A stretch of DNA of 5,499 nt from DASSUW01 sp036520135 (GTDB lineage Bacteria > Actinomycetota > Thermoleophilia > Solirubrobacterales > Solirubrobacteraceae): the NCBI GenBank assembly GCA_036520135.1, contig DATDKF010000104.1, positions 1 to 5,499 on the forward strand, in the 5' to 3' direction. Positions 1 to 5,499 of this stretch are shown one piece after another (positions within the stretch are counted from its first letter, which is position 1; the number at the start of each line of letters is the position of its first letter). The position numbers were made by a program, and so were the translations under genes. The notes under the pieces are model-generated. The model made no database searches and was not told the DNA's origin. It saw nothing but the letters and a program-made list of their open reading frames with translations.

Positions 1-888
1 CCGATGAAGGAGCCGTTCGGCGCCTCGCCGATCCCGGTCGTGCGCGTCTCCAACACCAACCCGTTCCGCCACGAGCTGGCCGACGACCCGGCCGCCCACT
101 GCGCCCAGCTCCTGCAGGAGATGGAGCGCGCGATCGTCGACGCGGGCCCCGAGACCGTGGCGATGATCATCGCCGAGCCGGTGCAGAACGCCGCCGGCTG
201 CCTGGTGCCGATGGACGGCTACTGGGCGGGGCTGCGCGAGCTGGCCGATCGCTACGGCATCGCGCTGGTCGCCGACGAGGTCATCACCGGCTTCGGGCGC
301 ATCGGCGAGTGGTTCGCCGCCTCGCGTTTCGGCCCGGCGCCCGACGTGATCACGGTCGCCAAGGGCCTCACCTCGGCGTACGCGCCGATGGGCGCCGTGG
401 TGATCTCCGACCGGATCGCCGAGCCGCTGTACGACGAGGGCCGCATGCTGCTGCACGGCATCACGTTCGGCGGGCACCCGCTGGCGGCGGCGATCGCGCT
501 GCGCAACATCGAAATCTTCGAGCGCGAGGGCGTGCTGGAGAACGTGCGCGAGCACGAGGGCTACATCCGCGAGCGGCTCGAGGCGCTGCGCGAGCGGCTG
601 CCGATCGTCGGCGACGTGCGCGGCGCCGGCTACTTCTGGGCGCTCGAGCTGGTCCGCGACGAGGGCAACGCGCGCTTCAGCGCCGAGGAGCGCGAGCGGC
701 TGCTGCGCGGCTTCCTGGCCGGCCGGCTGCTCGAGGAGGGCCTGATCGCGCGGCCCGACGACCGCGGCGACGCCGTCCTGCACCTGGCACCGCCGCTCAT
801 CTGCGGCCGCCGCGAGATCGACGAGATGGTGGAGAAGACCGAGGCCGTGCTCGCCGACGCCTCGGAGCGCTTCTTCGTCGGCACGTAG
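1..888 (+). CDS. Class III PLP-dependent aminotransferase, C-terminal part (5' end outside window)
   Basis: The frame is open from base 1 to the TAG at 886-888, giving 295 residues. Class III aminotransferases are usually about 430-460 residues, so roughly the first 150 lie upstream and the ATG at base 4 is an internal methionine. Counting that Met as 1, the family landmarks are all present: IAEPVQNAAG (57-66), VADEVITGFGR (89-99) with Asp91 expected to bind the pyridine nitrogen, the Schiff-base Lys120 in TVAKGLTSAYAPMGA, and TFGGHPLA (154-161) for the phosphate of a PLP from the partner subunit. The family moves an amino group from omega-amino acids or diamines to pyruvate or 2-oxoglutarate in the cytoplasm. 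The next gene, a DAO-type amine oxidoreductase, starts on the last base of this stop, which favours a role in amine or polyamine breakdown. The exact substrate cannot be read from the sequence; omega-amino acid:pyruvate or putrescine aminotransferase are the best guesses. The fold assignment is very secure. Confidence 0.93.
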   Translation, partial: PMKEPFGASPIPVVRVSNTNPFRHELADDPAAHCAQLLQEMERAIVDAGPETVAMIIAEPVQNAAGCLVPMDGYWAGLRELADRYGIALVADEVITGFGRIGEWFAASRFGPAPDVITVAKGLTSAYAPMGAVVISDRIAEPLYDEGRMLLHGITFGGHPLAAAIALRNIEIFEREGVLENVREHEGYIRERLEALRERLPIVGDVRGAGYFWALELVRDEGNARFSAEERERLLRGFLAGRLLEEGLIARPDDRGDAVLHLAPPLICGRREIDEMVEKTEAVLADASERFFVGT

Positions 889-2273
889 TGGAGCACGACG
901 CCCGCGGCTACTGGCTGCGCGAGGCCGGAGGCGCGGAGCCGGTCGCCTCGGCGCGCGGCGACATCGACGCCGACGTCGTCGTGCTCGGCGGCGGCTACAC
1001 CGGCATGTGGACCGCGTGGCAGCTGCTCGAGCGCGCGCCCGACTGCCGCGTCGTGCTGCTGGAGGCCGACGTCTGCGGTCACGGGCCGAGCGGCCGCAAC
1101 GGCGGCTTCTGCGAGACGCTGTGGACGTCGCTGCCGTCGCTGCGCGAGCGCTTCGGCGACGAGCGCGCGCTGGCCGCGTGTGAGGCGTCGTCGGCCAGCG
1201 TGCGGACGATCGGCGACTGGTGCGAGGCCGAGGGCGTCGACGCCTGGTTCACGCCCGCCGGCTACGTGATGGCGTCGACGACCGCCGACGAGGACGCCAA
1301 GCTCGACGCGATCCTCGCCGCCGCGCCGCGCGGGCGCGTGCTCCCGCTCGACGGCGCCGCGGTCCGCGCCCGCTGTGACTCGCCGCGCTTCCGGCGCGGC
1401 GTGTTCGTCCCGGACGACGCGACGGTCCAGCCCGCCCGGCTCGCGCTCGGGCTGCGGCGGCGGCTGCTCGAGCGCGGTGCGAGCATCTTCGAGCGCTCGC
1501 GGGTGCATGCGCTGCGCGTGAACGGGCCGCGCGAGGTCGTCGCCGAGACCGGAGCGGCGCGCGTCCGCGCGGGCGCGGCGGTGCTCGCCTTGAACGCCGC
1601 CACCCGCGGTGTGCGGCCGCTGCGATCGCGGCTGTCGGTCACCTCCTCGCACATCGTGCTCACCGAGCCGGTGCCGGACGTGCTCGAGCGGATCGGCTGG
1701 ACCGGGGGAGAGGCGGTCACCGACGGGCGGCTGCTCGTGCACTACTTCCGCACGACGAAGGACGCGCGGATCGCGTTCGGCTGGGGCGGCGGGCGGCTCG
1801 CCTGGGGCGCCCGGCTCGACGGGCGGGTGGAGGTCGACGCCGACGTCGTGGCGCGCACGCGCGCGGCGCTGGTCGACCTGTTCCCGGCGCTCGCGGCCCG
1901 GCGGATCACGCACGCGTGGGGCGGCCCGATCGACGTGTCGCCCAGCCACCTGCCGCAGATCGGCACGCTCGCCGACGCGCCCGTGCACTACGCGTTCGGC
2001 TACACCGGCAACGGCGTCGGCCCGTCGCACCTGGCCGGGCGGATCCTCTCCGGCCTCGCGGTCGGCGCGCACGACGCCGCCACGCGGCTGGCGTTGGTCG
2101 ACCCGACGCCGGCCTTCGTCCCGCCGGAGCCGCTCGCCTGGGTCGGCGGGATGATCGTCCGCCGCGCGCTGCTGCGCGCCGAGCGCAGCCTCGACGCGGG
2201 CCGCCGGCCGGACCCGCTCACGCGCGCGGTGGCGGCGGCGCCGCGGGCGCTCGGGATGCACGTGTCGCGATGA
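888..2273 (+). CDS. FAD-dependent oxidoreductase, DAO family (gamma-glutamylputrescine oxidase-like)
   Basis: The gene encodes 461 residues from GTG 888 to TGA 2271-2273. The GTG shares one base with the upstream TAG (TAGTG), a layout typical of translational coupling; no good Shine-Dalgarno lies at normal distance. The open frame extends further upstream, but only as a shadow of the aminotransferase. Residues 29-39 form the Rossmann FAD loop (DVVVLGGGYTG) and Glu59 in VVLLEA should bind the ribose. GHGPSGRNGGF (64-74) is the glycine-rich stretch seen in the DadA/PuuB group, and GYTGNGVGPSHLAG (371-384) is the C-terminal flavin contact. The N-terminal YWL near residue 8 also fits PuuB-like proteins. 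These enzymes oxidise an amine or N-methyl amine carbon with FAD, giving an aldehyde or keto product, ammonia or amine, and H2O2 or reduced carrier. With the preceding aminotransferase it probably forms a polyamine or amino-acid degradation pair. No signal peptide is seen. The family is secure; the substrate is inferred. Confidence 0.9.
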   Translation: MEHDARGYWLREAGGAEPVASARGDIDADVVVLGGGYTGMWTAWQLLERAPDCRVVLLEADVCGHGPSGRNGGFCETLWTSLPSLRERFGDERALAACEASSASVRTIGDWCEAEGVDAWFTPAGYVMASTTADEDAKLDAILAAAPRGRVLPLDGAAVRARCDSPRFRRGVFVPDDATVQPARLALGLRRRLLERGASIFERSRVHALRVNGPREVVAETGAARVRAGAAVLALNAATRGVRPLRSRLSVTSSHIVLTEPVPDVLERIGWTGGEAVTDGRLLVHYFRTTKDARIAFGWGGGRLAWGARLDGRVEVDADVVARTRAALVDLFPALAARRITHAWGGPIDVSPSHLPQIGTLADAPVHYAFGYTGNGVGPSHLAGRILSGLAVGAHDAATRLALVDPTPAFVPPEPLAWVGGMIVRRALLRAERSLDAGRRPDPLTRAVAAAPRALGMHVSR

Positions 2274-2847
2274 AGCGCGCGCCGGTCGCGGGGATCCGTC
2301 CGGCGGCGATCTCGGCCTCCTCCTCGCCGCGCAGCGCGGCGTCGATCTCCCAGCGGTGCAGGTAGGCGCCGCGGACGGGCTCGCCGACGTCGAACCAGCG
2401 CTCCAGCGCGGCCGTGATCTCGGTCAGGCTGTGCAGGTGGGCGCGCAGGTTGGCGACCAGCTCGGCGGGCTCGTCGGTCCGGTCGGCGTGGCCGAGCCAC
2501 CAGCGGGCGGCGGCCTCGTCGTAGCGGTCGACGTCGAACTCGTCGACCACCAGGCGACTGCCCGGCGCGAGCAGCGCGGCGAGCCGGTCGACCGACTCGG
2601 CGAGCGGCTCGACGTGGTGCAGCGAGACGACGGCGACGGCGGCGTCGAACGAGCGGTCGGGCTCGTCGAGCTCGTGCAGGTGGACCTGGACGATGCCGGG
2701 GCCGCCGGCCGGGTCGATCGCGACGACGTCGTAGCCGCCTGCGCGCAGCGCGTCGGCGAGCTCGCCGGCCCCGGCGCCGACCTCGAGCACGCGCGCGGGC
2801 GGCGGCGGCAGCGCCGAGCGCACGTAGGCGGAGACTTCGGGTGTCAT
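2218..2847 (-). CDS. Class I SAM-dependent methyltransferase (Methyltransf_11-like)
   Basis: This minus-strand gene encodes 209 residues from ATG 2847-2845 to TGA 2220-2218. Motif I is LEVGAGAGE (21-29), followed by the acidic strand-2 end VVAIDPA (Asp45) that should bind the SAM ribose. Then come FDAAVAVVSLHHV (67-79) and LLAPGSRLVVDEFD (92-105), the usual motifs IV and V of small-molecule methyltransferases. The acceptor cannot be told. The length is normal for a single Rossmann-domain enzyme; the Pro/Ala-rich end (199-209) looks disordered. The open frame runs on upstream antisense to leuA, but that part is a GC-driven shadow. The ATG at 2847 is chosen because the conserved domain begins just after it and no other start codon lies close upstream. 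GGAG abuts the ATG with no spacer, so this may be a leaderless or weakly initiated message; GTG at codon 9 is an unlikely alternative. The gene is divergent from the leuA leader and converges on the oxidoreductase with a 56-bp overlap. Confidence 0.88.
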   Translation of the reverse strand: MTPEVSAYVRSALPPPPARVLEVGAGAGELADALRAGGYDVVAIDPAGGPGIVQVHLHELDEPDRSFDAAVAVVSLHHVEPLAESVDRLAALLAPGSRLVVDEFDVDRYDEAAARWWLGHADRTDEPAELVANLRAHLHSLTEITAALERWFDVGEPVRGAYLHRWEIDAALRGEEEAEIAAGRIPATGARFIATRASRAPAAPPPPRA

Positions 2848-2865
2848 CTCCGTGAACTTACGTCG

Positions 2866-2895
2866 TTGGTTCGCGCTGCACCGGTGAGGTAGTCT
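2866..2895 (+). promoter_or_regulatory. Candidate sigma-70-type promoter for the leuA leader
   Basis: TTGGTT (2866-2871) and TAGTCT (2890-2895) are separated by 18 bases. Each matches the consensus hexamer at only three positions. Transcription would begin near 2902-2905, at or just before the leader ATG, so the leader peptide could be read from an almost leaderless transcript. This fits the lack of a well-placed Shine-Dalgarno in front of it (GAGGT at 2886-2890 is 14 bases away). The whole divergent gap to the methyltransferase start is only 57 bases, so the leuA promoter must lie here, inside the methyltransferase gene, or further upstream. The call rests on motif inspection only. Confidence 0.3.
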
Positions 2896-2904
2896 TCCGG
2901 GCGC

Positions 2905-2955
2905 ATGTCGCGCCGGCTTGATCTCCTCCTTCTCCTCCCCCTTCGGGGGGAATAG
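2905..2955 (+). CDS. Leucine-rich leader peptide of leuA (attenuator peptide)
   Basis: ATG 2905 to TAG 2953-2955 encodes MSRRLDLLLLLPLRGE, 16 residues of which seven are leucine (positions 5, 7-11 and 13). It lies 72 bases upstream of the leuA start on the same strand. A short ORF this rich in leucine directly before the first committed gene of leucine synthesis is the classic signature of ribosome-mediated attenuation: the leader ribosome senses charged Leu-tRNA. Three of the seven leucine codons are CTT, whereas leuA itself uses CTT at only two of about 42 leucines, so scarce tRNA would be felt strongly. The peptide itself probably has no function after synthesis. No strong Shine-Dalgarno is at normal spacing (GAGGT ends 14 bases upstream), which suggests leaderless or weak initiation. 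Chance occurrence is possible in a pyrimidine-rich tract, but the position, the stop and the pairing to the leuA ribosome binding site argue against it. Confidence 0.75.
   Translation: MSRRLDLLLLLPLRGE
2936..2951 (+). promoter_or_regulatory. UUCG-tetraloop hairpin at the end of the leader ORF
   Basis: TCCCCC (2936-2941), TTCG (2942-2945), GGGGGA (2946-2951) form a perfect 6-bp stem closed by C-G around UUCG, one of the most stable RNA tetraloops. It covers the last leucine codon and ends just before the leader stop. No U-run follows, so it is not a terminator. A ribosome stalled on the leucine codons would open it; once the ribosome leaves it can fold and help keep the upstream pyrimidine tract presented for pairing with the leuA ribosome binding site. 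Confidence 0.55.
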
Positions 2956-2961
2956 CGCGTG

Positions 2962-2977
2962 GCGGCCGCGAAGCCGC
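2962..2977 (+). promoter_or_regulatory. GC hairpin between leader stop and leuA
   Basis: GCGGC (2962-2966) and GCCGC (2973-2977) pair perfectly around the six-base loop CGCGAA. A shifted alternative, CGCG (2967-2970) with CGCG (2975-2978), is also possible. The hairpin would bring the leucine-codon tract closer to the leuA ribosome binding site. In a GC-rich genome such short stems are common, so its role is tentative. Confidence 0.35.
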
Positions 2978-2988
2978 GAACCCAGCAC

Positions 2989-3021
2989 GAAGGAGCAGGT
3001 CCCACAAGCCGAGAAGGAGCA
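2989..3021 (+). repeat. Direct repeat GAAGGAGCA spanning the leuA ribosome binding site
   Basis: The nine bases GAAGGAGCA occur at 2989-2997 and again at 3013-3021, 24 bases apart. The second copy contains the working Shine-Dalgarno of leuA. The first is 30 bases upstream of the start codon, too far to initiate leuA, and no start codon in any frame follows it at useful spacing. Both copies are complementary to the leucine-codon tract of the leader, so the first may be a decoy or alternative pairing partner. Confidence 0.6.
3014..3019 (+). promoter_or_regulatory. Shine-Dalgarno of leuA
   Basis: AAGGAG ends eight bases before ATG 3028, an ideal strong site, and it decides the leuA start. It lies within the segment that is exactly complementary to the leader's leucine codons, so its access is probably regulated. 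Confidence 0.85.
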
Positions 3022-3027
3022 CGCGAC

Positions 3028-4599
<1,572 letters not shown>

Positions 4600-4611
4600 C
4601 ACCGTTGTCCA

Positions 4612-4628
4612 GCCGGACGTGATCCGGC
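4612..4628 (+). terminator. Possible terminator hairpin after leuA
   Basis: GCCGGA (4612-4617) and TCCGGC (4623-4628) pair perfectly around a five-base loop, 12 bases after the leuA stop. No U-run follows, so it would be a weak or non-canonical terminator; high-GC actinobacteria often have such stems downstream of genes. It could also just protect the mRNA 3' end. Confidence 0.4.
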
Positions 4629-4635
4629 CGACTAC

Positions 4636-4685
4636 CGGGACACCGCCCGCGCGGCTGCGCACGGCCGGGAGCGGGCGGTCTCCCG
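4636..4685 (+). promoter_or_regulatory. Long imperfect hairpin abutting the protease start codon
   Basis: Bases 4636-4650 pair with 4671-4685 at 14 of 15 positions, the only mismatch being C4641 with C4680. The 20-base loop holds a further 4-bp stem (4652-4655 with 4664-4667). The 3' arm ends on the base before ATG 4686. The 5' arm begins 36 bases after the leuA stop. It may end leuA transcription, act as an operator, or hold the start region of the protease mRNA closed. An alternative 5-bp stem, GGGAG (4667-4671) with CTCCC (4680-4684), would also hide the only SD-like sequence. Confidence 0.5.
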
Positions 4686-5243
4686 ATGCTGCGTCGACTC
4701 ACGCTGATAGCCCTCCTTTGCCTGCTTGCGGCACCGACTGCCGCCGAGGCGGCGCCTGATCCCGGGCGCGACCCGCTCGTGCAGCGCTGGCTCGCCGTCG
4801 CGCGGGCGTACTGGGGCGCCTCGCCGCCGTGTCTCGGGGGCGTCGATGCGGTGGCCGGCAACTGGGGGCCGGGCGGCGACGCGTGGGCATACGCGTCCGC
4901 GGGCAGCTGCTGGATCGCGCTGCGGCCGACCGTCTATCCGGCGCCGCGGGGAATGGACCCGACCTGGTGGCGCGCGGCGATGTGCACGACGATCGCTCAC
5001 GAGTGGGGTCATCTCCTCGGCTACGGCCACTCCTCGGACCCGAGCTCGCTGATGTATCCATACGTGCCGGTGGGCGCAGTCCCGGGTTGCGCTCCGGGAG
5101 CCGAGACCCCGGCGGGGCCGGCGCCGCGCAAGCGTGCGCAACGCTGCGCGACGAAGGCTCGTGCGCAGAAGCGGCGCTGCGTCAGAAGAAGCGGCCGCAG
5201 TCGTCGAGCGCCCGCGCGCGCTCGTCGACGAAGGAGACCTTGA
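4686..5243 (+). CDS. Small secreted matrixin-like zinc metalloprotease
   Basis: The gene encodes 185 residues. A signal peptide is evident: MLRRL, a hydrophobic core at 6-16, and a likely cleavage after AEA at 21-23. HEWGHLLGYGH (105-115) is the full metzincin zinc motif HExxHxxGxxH with Glu106 as general base, and LMYP (122-125) is the Met-turn eight residues later, so the catalytic centre looks intact. The mature protein is only about 160 residues, with a minimal domain and no recognisable cysteine-switch propeptide. Six cysteines remain after cleavage (49, 75, 100, 135, 154, 165), possibly disulfide-bonded outside the cell. From about 147 the tail is almost all Arg, Lys and Ala, which could bind cell-wall polymers or nucleic acid, or be removed. 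No good Shine-Dalgarno is at normal spacing and the ATG abuts a long hairpin. The last 62 bases overlap an opposing gene. The substrate is unknown; the fold assignment rests on the zinc motif and Met-turn. Confidence 0.85.
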   Translation: MLRRLTLIALLCLLAAPTAAEAAPDPGRDPLVQRWLAVARAYWGASPPCLGGVDAVAGNWGPGGDAWAYASAGSCWIALRPTVYPAPRGMDPTWWRAAMCTTIAHEWGHLLGYGHSSDPSSLMYPYVPVGAVPGCAPGAETPAGPAPRKRAQRCATKARAQKRRCVRRSGRSRRAPARARRRRRP

Positions 5244-5433
5244 GCGGGCCGGTCGCTCGGCCCGTGAACGCGGATACCGCCACCGCCGGATACCGAGCCT
5301 CGGCGCGCGCGATGCAGCTGCGATAGCGCGATTCGCCGACGAGGAGCACGGCGCACAGGGCCACGACCACGGCCGCGGCGACCGCGGCGATGGTCGCCTT
5401 GGATGTGCGCCTTACCTCCCCCGAGTTGGACAC
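5182..5433 (-). CDS. Small single-pass membrane protein of unknown function
   Basis: This minus-strand gene encodes 83 residues from GTG 5433-5431 to TGA 5184-5182. I do not recognise the family. A short polar, basic N-terminus (1-13, with RR and K) precedes a clear transmembrane helix of Ala, Val and Leu at about 14-33. A 50-residue domain then follows, predicted outside the membrane by the positive-inside rule. The domain has two cysteines (40 and 79) that could form a disulfide, and patches such as AEARYPAVAVSAFTG and LKVSFVDERARALDDCG look like ordered protein rather than a shadow frame. The helix and domain together are the main reason to accept the gene. The GTG is the only good start near the helix; no strong Shine-Dalgarno is visible upstream. 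It converges on the metalloprotease and overlaps its basic tail by 62 bases. It could be a small anchored exported protein. Confidence 0.65.
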   Translation of the reverse strand: MSNSGEVRRTSKATIAAVAAAVVVALCAVLLVGESRYRSCIARAEARYPAVAVSAFTGRATGPLKVSFVDERARALDDCGRFF

Positions 5434-5499
5434 CGAGAGAGCACTCTGCCATCCGGGCCAGACGGACCACAGTCGGCATGCGTCATGGCCAACTTGGCG

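Larger units (their letters stand above)
2905..3027 (+). promoter_or_regulatory. Putative leucine-responsive translational attenuator of leuA
   Basis: This 5' leader combines the Leu-rich ORF with a leuA ribosome binding site that is complementary to its leucine codons. CTCCTTCTC at 2926-2934 (within codons 8-10 of the leader) pairs over nine contiguous bases with GAGAAGGAG at 3011-3019. A second purine tract at 2989-2999 can pair with 2922-2932 in a competing way (nine Watson-Crick pairs, one wobble, one C-C mismatch). The inferred logic is that a stalled ribosome on the leucine codons hides the pyrimidine tract and exposes the leuA site, while a fast ribosome that terminates at 2953-2955 lets the tract mask it. 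No hairpin followed by a U-run is visible before leuA, so control of translation is more likely than transcription termination. Leucine-linked RNA elements upstream of leuA are known in actinobacteria; whether this is a member of that group cannot be decided by eye. Confidence 0.6.

Noticed and set aside
309..887. Upstream extension of the oxidoreductase frame
   Set aside because: It is an Arg/Ala-rich out-of-frame reading of the aminotransferase; the FAD domain begins just after GTG 888.
630..2261. 543-residue open minus-strand frame across the aminotransferase and oxidoreductase
   Set aside because: Composition is Arg/Ala/Asp/His-rich without motifs, and both plus-strand genes beneath it have clear family motifs.
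2855..2860. TAAGTT on the minus strand as a -10 element for the methyltransferase
   Set aside because: Only three consensus matches and no -35-like hexamer at a proper distance.
2936..2977. Classical rho-independent attenuator terminator before leuA
   Set aside because: Hairpins exist, but none is followed by a run of T before the leuA start, so transcription attenuation is not supported.
5021..5479. 152-residue minus-strand ORF near the right end
   Set aside because: It overlaps the small membrane protein in another frame and the protease; its translation is Arg/Gly-rich, whereas the competing frame shows a clean membrane helix.
5488..5498. Short palindrome GCCAACTTGGC upstream of the small membrane protein
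   Set aside because: Five-base arms at the window edge are expected by chance, and no second copy or promoter hexamers support an operator.

Overview
This is a GC-rich (roughly 70% or more) bacterial window packed with short-spaced, partly overlapping genes. The codon bias, the actinobacterial-type leuA, and a secreted protein with an Arg/Lys/Cys-rich tail suggest a high-GC actinobacterium, perhaps of the Thermoleophilia/Solirubrobacterales type. That placement is an inference from style, not from a marker gene.

Layout. (1) Bases 1-2273, plus strand: the C-terminal two thirds of a class III PLP aminotransferase (cut by the left edge), followed with a one-base stop/start overlap by a DAO-family FAD oxidoreductase. 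Together they look like an amine or polyamine catabolic pair. (2) Bases 2218-2847, minus strand: a small class I SAM-dependent methyltransferase that converges on the oxidoreductase and overlaps its tail by 56 bp. (3) Bases 2848-4599: a divergent intergenic region and then leuA (2-isopropylmalate synthase). The leuA leader contains a previously unlisted 16-codon ORF (2905-2955) encoding MSRRLDLLLLLPLRGE, with seven leucines. (4) Bases 4600-4685: a small hairpin soon after leuA and a long imperfect hairpin that ends exactly at the next start codon. (5) Bases 4686-5243, plus: a short secreted matrixin-like zinc protease. (6) Bases 5182-5433, minus: a small single-pass membrane protein of unknown function, overlapping the protease tail by 62 bp. 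The last 66 bases hold only the upstream region of that gene.

The most interesting element is the leuA leader. Its run of leucine codons is a pyrimidine tract, and nine of its bases (2926-2934, CTCCTTCTC) are exactly complementary to the leuA Shine-Dalgarno region (3011-3019, GAGAAGGAG). No U-tract terminator is visible. The simplest model is translational attenuation. When leucine is plentiful the ribosome clears the leader and the freed leucine codons pair with and mask the leuA ribosome binding site. When Leu-tRNA is short the ribosome stalls on those same codons, covers them and leaves the site open. A second purine tract (2989-2997), sharing the 9-base GAAGGAGCA with the SD region, could act as a competing partner. 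Leader-based control of leu genes is known, and a conserved leuA-upstream RNA element has been described in actinobacteria. The direct use of the leucine codons themselves as the anti-SD is what deserves checking here.

Apart from leuA and its leader, the genes do not form an obvious common pathway; the window looks like ordinary chromosome with one neat regulatory device.
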